From RUG14300 sp964391805 (GTDB lineage: Bacteria; Bacillota; Clostridia; Christensenellales; CAG-1252): DNA of 64,000 bases. Both the position numbers and the translations under genes were made by a program. Below the pieces are notes generated by a model. The model was not told the origin of the DNA. It saw nothing but the letters and a program-made list of their open reading frames with translations, and made no database searches. The stretch covers positions 62,001 through 126,000 of the forward strand of contig CAYMNK010000003.1 of the NCBI GenBank assembly GCA_964391805.1, given 5' to 3'. This document shows, piece by piece, positions 36,562 through 44,529 of the stretch; positions within the stretch are counted from its first letter, which is position 1, and every line of letters begins with the position of its first letter.

Positions 36562-37152
36562 ATGTTTGATCTAATTGATGAAAATAAATTGAGACGATTA
36601 CTGATTTGGAAATATTTCTTCCAAATCATAATCTCCCCTTTGATTATAAGTGTTTTAGTTAATTTATTTTTGTTTTTTTGTTGTATGATAATAAGGGGTT
36701 TAGATGCAACGATTGAACTGGAAACTCAGCGTGTTGATATTATCGGGATAGACTTTCATGGATGGGCGGCAGGTTTGTTTTTATGTTTCTTAATTATGTT
36801 TGTTTTGAATTTATTATCAATAATTCCATTTATTAACCTTATTATTGATGATATCTCTAAGAAGCATGTATCACAAATAATAACTATTATTAAAATATTA
36901 CCAGCTTATGAACTTCAATGTTTAAGAGAATCAAAAAAATTTATTTGTGATACATTTTCTCGCAAGAAGAATATGGAAATATTCATCTATGACGAGAACA
37001 AGAAAAAATATAGATTGTTTTGGAATGAGAATTATTCAAGCGTTAAGGATGTTCCTGATGACTTTTTTGAAGCAGAGCAACTAAGAATTACATATTTTAA
37101 ATATTCACGGATAATATGTGATGTTGAAATATTAGATCAAAATGGAAATTAA
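36562..37152 (+). CDS. Probable membrane immunity protein for RHS gene 1
   Basis: A 196-residue protein with two strong membrane segments (IISPLIISVLVNLFLFFCC and WAAGLFLCFLIMFVLNLL) and a soluble, charged C-terminal half. I recognise no family. It starts nine bases after the RHS stop, with GGAG upstream, and is followed by a terminator. A small gene directly after a toxin tip is the normal place of an immunity gene, and a membrane protein fits a membrane-acting toxin. The function is inferred from context alone. Confidence 0.7.
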   Translation: MFDLIDENKLRRLLIWKYFFQIIISPLIISVLVNLFLFFCCMIIRGLDATIELETQRVDIIGIDFHGWAAGLFLCFLIMFVLNLLSIIPFINLIIDDISKKHVSQIITIIKILPAYELQCLRESKKFICDTFSRKKNMEIFIYDENKKKYRLFWNENYSSVKDVPDDFFEAEQLRITYFKYSRIICDVEILDQNGN

Positions 37153-37160
37153 TCAATAGG

Positions 37161-37190
37161 CGAGTCTACTTTCGGGTAGGCTCGTTTTTT
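37161..37190 (+). terminator. UUCG-loop terminator after immunity gene 1
   Basis: Stem CGAG-T-CTACT / GGTAG-G-CTCG closed by a TTCG loop, then six T. It is nearly identical to the terminator at 46972-47000, although the immunity genes before them are unrelated. Confidence 0.85.
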
Positions 37191-37238
37191 TAATGAGTTA
37201 ATAATTAAATAACGATCTCATACAGACATAATTTCACA

Positions 37239-38447
37239 TTTTATCTTGTATCTGCAGATGGTATAAATTATGAATACGATAATAACGGTAATATAACCAA
37301 AATGGGTAACAAGGTATTAACCTATGATTCTACTATCAAGGATAAACTAATATCCTTTAATGGTAGCTCTATTAGTTATGATGCAAACAATCCGTTCAAT
37401 CCGTATTCGTATATGAATTATACTTACACATTCCAAGGAAGACGTCTAACGAGATGGGCTAAGGGATCCGGGTATACTGCATATTACTATAACGATAAAG
37501 GCTTACGTGTCCAAAAAGCCATCAGTAACGGAAAAATTACCAACTATGAATATGACGGTAATAAGCTTATCTATGAAAACGGTCCATTAGCACGCTTAGA
37601 CTTTCTTTATGACGAGAACGGAGAACTCTACGGCTTTATCAAAGATTCAACCGATAAATATTTCTATATACGAGATTGTTTGAAAAATATTCTCGGTATA
37701 GTTGATATTAACGGCAATATTGTGGTAAAATATAATTATAACGCTTTTGGCGTGCACTCCATTACGTACGATAACTCCGGTATTGACTTAGGTAACATTA
37801 ACCCTTTCCGATTCAAGGGCTACTACTATGATTCTGAAAGTGAGATGTACTACTGTCAGTCTCGCTACTACGTACCCGAATGGGGTAGATGGTTAAATGC
37901 CGATAGCCCTGCATTCTTAGATTTCAATTCGTTAAACGGTATGAACCTATATGCATACTGCGGTAACGATCCTGTCAATGCAGTTGATGAGAGTGGGTGT
38001 ATCGCTACAACGGCTTTAGTAATTGCGATTTTAGCGGTGTGCACTTTAGCTGGCGGAATAAGCGGTGGGGCTGTTTCGTATGAAAATGCTACTAAAAAAG
38101 GCTACAGCGGAAACAATCTTGTTTGGCAAACTGTACGCGGTGCTATTATTGGAGCGGGCGTAGGCTTAGCGATAGGAGGTTTTATTGTTTCATCCTGGGC
38201 CATAGTAGAACAACTAACTGCTGCTACTATAGGAATAGCAGCAATGAAGGAGCTAACAACAGTTCAGGTGTTTGCGATTGGGGCGTTAGCTGTAGATATC
38301 TCTGCTTTTGTTATTTTCCCGGCTTTTGGAATTGAAATGGAAGGCATAGAAGTCGACACTTCTAATGGAACAGATGTTCCTAAGCCAAATGAGTACAGAC
38401 CACCAAAAGGAATATTTGAGAATATCGGTATAGCCATATATTTTTAA
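37239..38447 (+). pseudogene. Orphan RHS tip cassette (core end plus toxin tip 2)
   Basis: A headless RHS fragment. Similarity to RHS gene 1 starts sharply at TATCTTGTATCTGCAGA (gene 1 position about 35146) and covers the last about 250 core residues (DNNGNITKMGNKVLTYDS to YAYCGNDPVNAVDESG). It then changes to another tip of about 150 residues with hydrophobic Gly-rich stretches (ATTALVIAILAVCTLAGG, GAIIGAGVGLAIGGFIV). The frame is open but there is no promoter or clear ribosome binding site; the first ATG in frame is 37302. This is the orphan-cassette structure known from RHS loci, where the tip can be moved onto the full gene by recombination in the core. Confidence 0.85.
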
Positions 38448-38459
38448 GGAGATAATAGC

Positions 38460-38948
38460 ATGATCGTATTTGAAGGATAACTGAACAAACTAAATCTCAA
38501 TAGATTAAAAAAACAGCTAAGAAAGAAGGACATTATTACGTGCACTTTTTTCTATATACTCATAATTGCTATTATGATAGGTGTGATCGTTACAATTAAA
38601 AGTAAATCGGTAACTATTTTATTGAGCGCTGCTTTTATTTTATCTACAGCAATTGTTACAGTAATTATATTTATATCTAATAGAAATAACAACACTATTC
38701 GTAGATGCTATGCTAAAAGAATAGAAATAGATGAAGGTCTAATTTGGTTTTATTATGATAATTGCGATAATGCACGGAGAATTATTAATGTTAAAAAAGT
38801 TGTCGATTATGGTGATAGTTATGGCATCATATTCCAACACCAAATAATAAGTGTATTTTGCCAAAAAGATTTAATAACTGAAGGATCAATTGAAGAGTTT
38901 GAGGCGTTGTTTGATGGAAAAATTGTAAAATACGATGGCAAAGATTAA
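38460..38948 (+). pseudogene. Immunity gene 2, interrupted by a nonsense codon
   Basis: ATG at 38460 has AAGGAG eight bases upstream and follows the orphan tip by 12 bases. After six codons (MIVFEG) comes TAA at 38478-38480, and the same frame then stays open to 38948 (LNKLNLNRLKKQLRKKD..., two membrane segments, then a soluble end). The simplest reading is a CAA-to-TAA change in a gene of 162 codons. A restart at the internal ATG 38574 would lose the first basic part. This would leave tip 2 without full immunity, which is tolerable only if the orphan tip is silent. Confidence 0.75.
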
Positions 38949-38971
38949 TCATTAGAAAATTATAATATTAA

Positions 38972-39007
38972 TCTCTCGGTTGAGGTTTACTCAATCGGGA
39001 GATTTTT
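38972..39007 (+). terminator. Intrinsic terminator after immunity gene 2
   Basis: TCTCTCGGTTGAG pairs with CTCAATCGGGAGA around a five-base loop, followed by five T. Confidence 0.8.
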
Positions 39008-39017
39008 ATCATATCGC

Positions 39018-39072
39018 CATGCTCAAGAAAACCGATCTTCACCAAGCAGGTGAGAGTATATTGAGTGATGCG
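39018..39072 (+). pseudogene. Short RHS remnant
   Basis: About 55 bases match RHS gene 1 near 34912-34966 (ATGCTTAAGAAAACCGATC-like, then GGTGAGAGTATATTGAGTGAT). It encodes no product. It marks the edge of an earlier RHS copy between immunity gene 2 and the repressor. Confidence 0.75.
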
Positions 39073-39160
39073 TGAGGAGTATTTTTTAGTCGTTGATTTA
39101 AAAAAAATTTCAACTTTTAAAATTTTTTCAAAATTTTTTTGAGAAAAGTGTATTTTTGAC

Positions 39161-39188
39161 TTGACCTTTTGCGAAAAAAGTATATAAT
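39161..39188 (+). promoter_or_regulatory. Promoter of the LexA-like repressor
   Basis: -35 TTGACC (39161-39166), 16-bp spacer, -10 TATAAT (39183-39188). The start point should be near 39195, directly next to the palindrome at 39202-39215. Confidence 0.7.
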
Positions 39189-39201
39189 AGAAGTATAGCG
39201 T

Positions 39202-39215
39202 GCAACAAGAGTTGC
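39202..39215 (+). promoter_or_regulatory. Palindromic operator candidate (GCAAC-N4-GTTGC)
   Basis: A perfect 5-4-5 palindrome lies just after the -10 box. Its AAC-N4-GTT core is that of the Gram-positive LexA box (CGAAC-N4-GTTCG) with the outer pair swapped. It is well placed for autorepression by the gene that follows. Confidence 0.55.
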
Positions 39216-39228
39216 GTTCGGAGTGTAT

Positions 39229-39834
39229 ATGGTAAAAAAAAGCGTTGATCTAAAACAAAGGATTATCGACATAATCGATGATGTATACTCTACAGAAATG
39301 AGATGTCCCACTCTCCAGCAGATTGCAGATATTCTCGGAGTTAATAAGTCTACAGTCAGTAGGAACATAGCCCGCCTAATTGATGAGAATAGACTTATTA
39401 AGGGTAGCCGATTTGGTGATATTCGCACTATTAAGATACAAATGATGCAGAATGAAACCGTTAGTTATCCGATAGTAGGAGATATTGCCTGCGGTATTCC
39501 CATTTTTGCAGAGGAAAATATCCAATCATATGTGACCTTTTCTAAAGATTTTGTCGGAGAAGGAAACTTCTTTCTCCTTAGAGCAAAGGGCGATAGTATG
39601 ATTGATGCCGGTATTTCTGATGGAGACCTTGTAGTCATTAGATGTCAGAATACCGCAGATGAAGGTCAAATAATCGTTGCTTTGATAGATGATGAAGCTA
39701 CTTTGAAGCGCTATTATCTCGATATTGATAAAAAGATGGTGCGTCTGCACCCCGAGAACGCCACAATGGATGATATGTATTATGAAACCGTATCCATCCA
39801 AGGTATTGCCGTTAAGGTTATTAAGGATTTATAG
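39229..39834 (+). CDS. LexA/S24-type repressor
   Basis: A 201-residue repressor. The N-terminal winged-helix (about 1-65: TLQQIADILGVNKSTVSRNIARLIDENRLI) is the DNA-binding part. The C-terminal S24 peptidase-like domain has a Ser in RAKGDSMIDAGISDGD and a Lys in DEATLKRYY, the catalytic pair used for RecA-stimulated self-cleavage. The likely cleavage region is near GDIACGIPIF (Cys-Gly instead of the usual Ala-Gly). ATG 39229 is preferred over GTG 39223 because GGAG lies five bases before it. It opens the phage-like module between the two RHS genes; whether it is the cell's main LexA or a dedicated repressor cannot be told from this window. Confidence 0.85.
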   Translation: MVKKSVDLKQRIIDIIDDVYSTEMRCPTLQQIADILGVNKSTVSRNIARLIDENRLIKGSRFGDIRTIKIQMMQNETVSYPIVGDIACGIPIFAEENIQSYVTFSKDFVGEGNFFLLRAKGDSMIDAGISDGDLVVIRCQNTADEGQIIVALIDDEATLKRYYLDIDKKMVRLHPENATMDDMYYETVSIQGIAVKVIKDL

Positions 39835-39943
39835 ATTAATTGAAAACTTTTTAATCGATTTTCTACTATACGGGCATTCCCCTTACCTGTGATGTAGAAA
39901 AGTAAAAATGTCTTATGACAAAATGGGGAAAAGGAGGGATTGT

Positions 39944-40129
39944 ATGAACAATAAAGATCTTGAGATAGAGCATTCATTACGGAAATTGTGTCCGGAGTGT
40001 AGTAAATACTTCACGGTGAATGAAAAGCCCAACGGCGATTTAGTTGGACGTTGTCCGCACTGTTATGTACTATATTTCGAGCATTACCATAATTATACGA
40101 GATTAATTAAAACTATTCGTCATAAATAA
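39944..40129 (+). CDS. Small zinc-ribbon protein
   Basis: A 61-residue protein with CPEC (about residue 18) and CPHC (about residue 40), a zinc-ribbon pattern, followed by an aromatic/basic end. I do not recognise the family. AGGAGG lies eight bases before ATG 39944, which sets the start 12 codons inside the longest frame. It follows the repressor and precedes the attenuator-like region. Similar tiny zinc ribbons are common in phage early regions; the role here is unknown. Confidence 0.7.
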   Translation: MNNKDLEIEHSLRKLCPECSKYFTVNEKPNGDLVGRCPHCYVLYFEHYHNYTRLIKTIRHK

Positions 40130-40137
40130 CACAACTT

Positions 40138-40294
40138 AATACGTCTTACGAACACACTGGGGTCGTGCTGAAACAGTGCTCAGGGTAAATCCTCATTCAA
40201 TATTCGTGTAGATAAGATTCGATAGGAGATCTATATCCCCAACCCGAATGCGAGCCTTTGAAAAAGCTCGCGCTAAGGTTGAGGATATTTTTTT
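40138..40294 (+). promoter_or_regulatory. Attenuator-like leader with large terminator before the late-regulator gene
   Basis: A long stem (ATATCCCCAACC, 40233-40244, with GGTTGAGGATAT, 40277-40288; one mismatch) carries an inner GCGAGC/GCTCGC hairpin and ends in seven T: a strong intrinsic terminator. An upstream ATCCTCA (40189-40195) is complementary to TGAGGAT (40280-40286) in the right arm, so an alternative pairing would break the terminator. That is the layout of an attenuator, lying 27 bases before the regulator gene's start codon. Confidence 0.6.
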
Positions 40295-40320
40295 AAAAAA
40301 TCACATGGGAGGAAAAAATA

Positions 40321-40617
40321 ATGAAGACAATAAATGAAATTCGTAAAGATTTAAATGAAATCAAATACTACTATTCAAGAACTAAAAGGATGAGGAATCA
40401 AGCTTTGACCTTCGGAGATTGTGATACGGCTGAATTGGTCAAGGAATATAGCAAAATCGTAAGGCATGCAACACCAAGGCTATTTGATTTATATGTTTCA
40501 TTGTATGTCAATAACATGACTCAAGAGAGTGCTGCGGAATATTTCGGATATTCGAGAGAGTACATTGCCAGATTGAATAAAAAACTGTTGTTATTCATCC
40601 AAAAGAGTACGATTTAA
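40321..40617 (+). CDS. Small HTH protein resembling phage late-gene regulators (sigma-region-4/ArpU-like)
   Basis: A 98-residue protein. The N-terminal half is helical and charged (about 1-55). The C-terminal half has a sigma-70-region-4-like helix-turn-helix: LYVSLYVNNMTQESAAEYFGYSREYIARLNKKL. Proteins of this size and shape act as late-transcription regulators in Gram-positive phages (ArpU-like and DUF1492-like). It has a GGGAGG site, an attenuator-like leader in front, and ends three bases before the YACA array of the holin promoter. It is the natural candidate to bind that array and promoter A. Family placement is by motif reading only. Confidence 0.65.
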   Translation: MKTINEIRKDLNEIKYYYSRTKRMRNQALTFGDCDTAELVKEYSKIVRHATPRLFDLYVSLYVNNMTQESAAEYFGYSREYIARLNKKLLLFIQKSTI

Positions 40618-40619
40618 GG

Positions 40620-40726
40620 TCACAACTGATCACACTGAGGTTACAATTGATCACAATTTGGCTACATTCGGGCTACATTCGGGTTACAGACGGTTCATTG
40701 TTTTTGTAGTTTTTAATTCCTATAAT
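40620..40726 (+). promoter_or_regulatory. Promoter B: phased YACA array plus weak sigma-A promoter of the holin operon
   Basis: Seven YACA motifs have their ACA at 40622, 40632, 40643, 40653, 40664, 40675 and 40686, then a degenerate TTCATTG, -35 TTGTTT (40698-40703), a 17-bp spacer and -10 TATAAT (40721-40726). The last ACA is 35 bases from the -10, exactly as in promoter A, and the other motifs match within one base. Confidence 0.75.
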
Positions 40727-40805
40727 GATAGCGTATTTCCGGGTCATTCTTATTAGGTGGCGTAAGATGACTTGAATATATGTTAGTAAAAAGGAGGTGA
40801 TGAAA

Positions 40806-41102
40806 ATGACAACAGAAGCAATTGTAATATTAGTAGGGCTGTGTGCATCGATATCAGGCATACTTTTTTCGTTTATCGGTTATAGGCGAAACGAGCGAAA
40901 CGATAGTAAAGTCGCAGGTAAAAACGAGGGAACCATGCTAACCGATATAGCCTATATCAAATCAAGTGTCGATAGAATGGAAAAGAATATAAACAGCATC
41001 GATGCTCGATATATAGATATGACCGAAAGGCTTGCTAAATTAGAAGAAAATGTACGGATTGCTCAAGAAAAACTTGAGAAAGTTCAAAGAGGAGGTGAAT
41101 AA
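40806..41102 (+). CDS. Holin-associated membrane coiled-coil protein
   Basis: A 98-residue protein: one N-terminal membrane segment (AIVILVGLCASISGILFSFIG), a basic patch, then a heptad-rich soluble part (about 45-95: IKSSVDRMEKNINSID...RLAKLEENVRIAQEKLEKV). Phage lysis cassettes often hold such a small TM-coiled-coil protein just before the holin (hemolysin XhlA-like). The start is ATG 40806, eight bases from AGGAGG; upstream GTG/ATG codons are too close to it. Three bases separate it from the holin gene. Confidence 0.7.
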   Translation: MTTEAIVILVGLCASISGILFSFIGYRRNERNDSKVAGKNEGTMLTDIAYIKSSVDRMEKNINSIDARYIDMTERLAKLEENVRIAQEKLEKVQRGGE

Positions 41103-41104
41103 TT

Positions 41105-41416
41105 ATGGATTTTACAAGCGTTCCGATTATCGTCATCTGTTGCTATATGGCGGGTGAGATATATAAATGGATATTTAAAAATAAGACCGAAGCATACAAG
41201 CTTATCCCGATACTGTCGGCATCTTTGGGCGGAGCTTTGGGTGTGCTTATATACTTAACCAATCCCGAAATAATATTTGGAGTTGAGAATGTATGGGTTG
41301 CACTTGGTTTGGGGATATTCAGCGGATTATCCGCAACCGGTACAAATCAAATTGTAAAACAACTATTTGATAAGAAAGAAGAAAAAGAAGAAAACAAGGA
41401 GAATGACGATGAATAA
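41105..41416 (+). CDS. Phage-type holin
   Basis: A 103-residue protein with three hydrophobic segments (SVPIIVICCYMAGEIYKWIF, LIPILSASLGGALGVLIYL, VWVALGLGIFSGLSATGTNQ) and a highly charged tail (KKEEKEENKENDDE). This matches small phage holins of the Hol44-type superfamily: the Ala/Gly-rich last segment with ATGTNQ and a charged C-terminus are typical. Holins make membrane lesions that let proteins out. No endolysin gene is next to it. It overlaps the nucleotidyltransferase start. Confidence 0.8.
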   Translation: MDFTSVPIIVICCYMAGEIYKWIFKNKTEAYKLIPILSASLGGALGVLIYLTNPEIIFGVENVWVALGLGIFSGLSATGTNQIVKQLFDKKEEKEENKENDDE

Positions 41417-42329
41417 TGAATTTACTAAATTAACACAAGGGAAGGAATTGATCGTTCGAAAAAGGATAGCTAATTTTTTAGAGAAGCTACTTAGACATTT
41501 CGAATACGATTTTGCTCATGATACTTATAAAAAAATTGTGTATTCGGAAATAACTCCGTCTACGCCGTTAGAGGAAAAGATCAAAAACTATTACGATGCC
41601 TATTATTATCTTTTGACAAATCATAAAACGGCACTGAGTAAAGAACTATTGGATAAGTTTTTCTACATATTAGACGGACATAAGGCAGATCAGCCTATGT
41701 TGATTCGAATTGCAAGCGGTGCTTTCGATTTTATGGATATGCCACCTATGGAATCCGCCGTTAGATTCCATTTATTTGCTTATAAAGAAATGATAGAAGT
41801 AGAAGAAGTTGAACGAACTATAGTATCGCTAATGTTATTCAACTACATGCTTTTGAAGTTCGATTCGCCCACAATGCAACTTTTATATCAGGACTTAAAA
41901 AATTATAAGAAGGCACGCGATAAGTATTATGAAGGTGATGAGGTTCCTGTCTTCAATCTATTTTATGGATTGATACCAAAAGCAAAATATCAAGAGAAAT
42001 CGTATTATAAAAAGTTAAGACCGTTGACGATTAACGAAATATATGAAAGATTTAACCAAGATCGATCAATGCTCGAAAACTCGTTTAATATCAAACGAAT
42101 AACCTTATTCGGTTCTTTTGCAAAAGGGCTCGAACGCATCGACTCGGATATAGACTTGTTGATATCGTTTTCGCATGACTTGACTCATGCACAAAAACAA
42201 GAAAATATCGATTATCTGTCTAAGTACTACTTCAATGTATTTAATAGATACATCGACTTCAATGAAATTAGTGATTATCTCGATGACGAATTAATCAAAT
42301 CCACAGCAATAATGAAGAAGATCTTTTAA
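41409..42329 (+). CDS. Nucleotidyltransferase-domain protein in the holin operon
   Basis: A 306-residue protein. The C-terminal about 95 residues are a minimal nucleotidyltransferase domain: ITLFGSFAKGLERIDSDIDLL holds the Gly-Ser and the two catalytic Asp of the DNA-polymerase-beta fold. The N-terminal about 210 residues are helical and unrecognised. Such domains modify tRNA, proteins or antibiotics, and occur in toxin-antitoxin pairs. The start at 41409 has AAGGAG seven bases upstream and overlaps the holin stop. It is the only non-lysis gene between holin and RHS gene 2, and is separated from the latter by a hairpin (42312-42343). Confidence 0.75.
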   Translation: MNNEFTKLTQGKELIVRKRIANFLEKLLRHFEYDFAHDTYKKIVYSEITPSTPLEEKIKNYYDAYYYLLTNHKTALSKELLDKFFYILDGHKADQPMLIRIASGAFDFMDMPPMESAVRFHLFAYKEMIEVEEVERTIVSLMLFNYMLLKFDSPTMQLLYQDLKNYKKARDKYYEGDEVPVFNLFYGLIPKAKYQEKSYYKKLRPLTINEIYERFNQDRSMLENSFNIKRITLFGSFAKGLERIDSDIDLLISFSHDLTHAQKQENIDYLSKYYFNVFNRYIDFNEISDYLDDELIKSTAIMKKIF

Positions 42330-42343
42330 ACGGTCTTCTTCAT
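42312..42343 (+). promoter_or_regulatory. Hairpin over the nucleotidyltransferase stop codon
   Basis: ATGAAGAAGA and TCTTCTTCAT pair perfectly around a 12-base loop that contains the stop codon. No T run follows, so it is not a normal terminator. It may protect the mRNA end or dampen expression of RHS gene 2. Confidence 0.45.
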
Positions 42344-42361
42344 CAAATAATAATTAACTAT

Positions 42362-44528
42362 AAAAATACAGCAAAAAGGAGAAACAAAAAATGAATAAAG
42401 GAATGAAGAATAACACTAAACAATTAACACAACAGGTAGGAGATGTAAATATAGGTGTGAATGTATGTAAACGGGATGCCAATTTACATATTAGAGTACC
42501 ATTAATTTCAACGGTAGGACTCAGTCCTATTGATACAGGACTTGTCTTTAACTTACAGGATAGAACGGAATATGGTATGTTCGGTTATGGTTGTAGACTT
42601 GACAAGTATATGTATGTACAGTCTATTGCGGGAGGATACTCTGTAACCAATGCGGACGGATCGGTAGATAAGTACTTAACTTCAAACGGTCTCTATAACA
42701 AGCAAACCGAGTTGACTCTTAGTAGAGTATCTTCAGGTAGTTATGACACGACTCACTATTATACGTTGACCGATAAGTACAATAACGTTATCAAGCTGAA
42801 TGAATCGGATGAATATCCAAAGACTATCACAACCAAGTCGGGTGACGAATATACCTATGACTTTATTAGTGCAACTAAAACTATTGATAATAATCACGGT
42901 GATGTAGTTACCTTATCACGTAATAACAGTACTTTGATAAACAGAATAGAATACAAGCATAACGGTACTTTAATGGGATATACTCTACTTAGTTATACCG
43001 ATAACTATCTATCAAAGATAACGTACTATAATCAATCTACTGTAATAGCAGAATTTACTTTTACCCTTAACGGAGATACTGTTATAGTTAAAGATGAAGT
43101 ATCGGGATATAGGATCAAATACACTCTATCCGATAATAAAGTAATATCTTTTATAGACGGATACAACGATAACTATACCAACGGTAAACGTACCACTATC
43201 GAGTATGATGATAACAAAACCACAATAACAGATTATTGCGGAAACAAAGCATATTCATTTTTCGATAATAACGGTATACCTTTATATGATATAGATGAAG
43301 AAGGATATCTTATCAAAACAAGATATGATAACGAAAGCGGTAAAGTATTATCAACAAGCTCTACTATTGCAACTATAGAGAATAAACTATCTAATATATT
43401 TAGTTCAAATGATATAAGTTCTTTTGAATTATTAAACGTCGATATCGAAAAGACCGAATGTAACGATGAATTTTTTAGTAAGATATTAGGTAATTCTACC
43501 TATAAAGCTACCGGTACTACTAAATACAGTTTTTTATACAAGGATGAAGCTATATCCGGTGTAGCTACCGATAACATTACGGCAGTAATATGGGTTAAAC
43601 AACTGACACCAAGTACCGATGATAACTTTATGAATATAAGTTTATCTGCAGGCGAAAGCGAAGAATCAAGTATTGTACTTGATAAAAAAACTATAGATAA
43701 TCAATTTGATGTATATGTACTTGGATTAACTGCAGAAAAATCATATGATTACATAAGGCTATGGATAGACCTACATAACGCAAGTATAGAGATAGGCGGA
43801 ATACAAGTACTCAAAAAAGGCTTTGGTTCATTCTACACTTATGATGAAAACGGTAACCCTACCTATACCTTATCGGATAGCGGTAGTACTCAAACGGAGT
43901 ATAACTCTAACAATAACCCGACCACGTCTATCGGCAAAGATTCGTCTAAAACTCAAGCCACAATTAACAATAATCGTCTTGTAAAGACGTTATCGGCATA
44001 CGGAGTAACTACCGATTATACCTACGATAGTACTTATAAGAATAATCTATTATCTACCAAACTCACCAACGACGATAATGATAAGATAATGGAAACGAAA
44101 CAAGAATACACTTCCGACGGTAGATTCTTATCAAAATCAATAGACGCATTGGGTAATACAACAAGTTATACGTATGATGCTTATGGCAACATAAAAACCG
44201 TCATGAATGCATTAAGCGTAGCAACTTCGTACAACTACAATGATGACGAAACCATATCATCCATAATTAGATCACTAAACGGATCGGAACAAAAGGCCGA
44301 ATATACCTATGATACAAAGAAGAGACTTTCTACGGTAACATTATCTAATGGTACTGTATATCAGTTTAGATATGACAATTATGATCACTTGATTGCAATA
44401 GCTGTAAACGGTATACCTTTAGTGCGTTATAGATACAATCTAAAAACGGGCAATATAGTACAAGCTTTATATGGAAAATCCGGAGATAGATATGGATTCG
44501 CATATAATACGGATAATCAATTAGACTA
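42362..44528 (+). repeat. 2,167-bp direct repeat, copy 2 (5' part of RHS gene 2)
   Basis: See 30944-33110. The match ends abruptly at GACTA; from 44529 the sequence continues as a different, later part of an RHS gene. Confidence 0.9.
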
Positions 44529-44529
44529 A
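42391..44529 (+). pseudogene. RHS gene 2, N-terminal part, truncated by a deletion junction
   Basis: The first 712 residues are identical to RHS gene 1 and then hit TAA at 44527-44529. Gene 1 continues at this point with YVTCSNANG. The following bases match gene 1 only from about 34333 onward, so about 1.2 kb (end of the YD repeats and the first LamG-like segment) is missing. It has the same ribosome binding site as gene 1 and is last in the holin operon. A 712-residue headpiece could be made but would lack core and tip. Confidence 0.85.

Noticed and set aside
38478..38480. Reassigned TAA codon in immunity gene 2
   Set aside because: All other genes end normally with TAA or TGA and show no internal in-frame stops, so the code is standard.
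39229..42329. A complete prophage between the two RHS genes
   Set aside because: There is no integrase, terminase, capsid, tail or endolysin gene. Only regulatory and holin-type genes are present, so a reduced, co-opted module is more likely.
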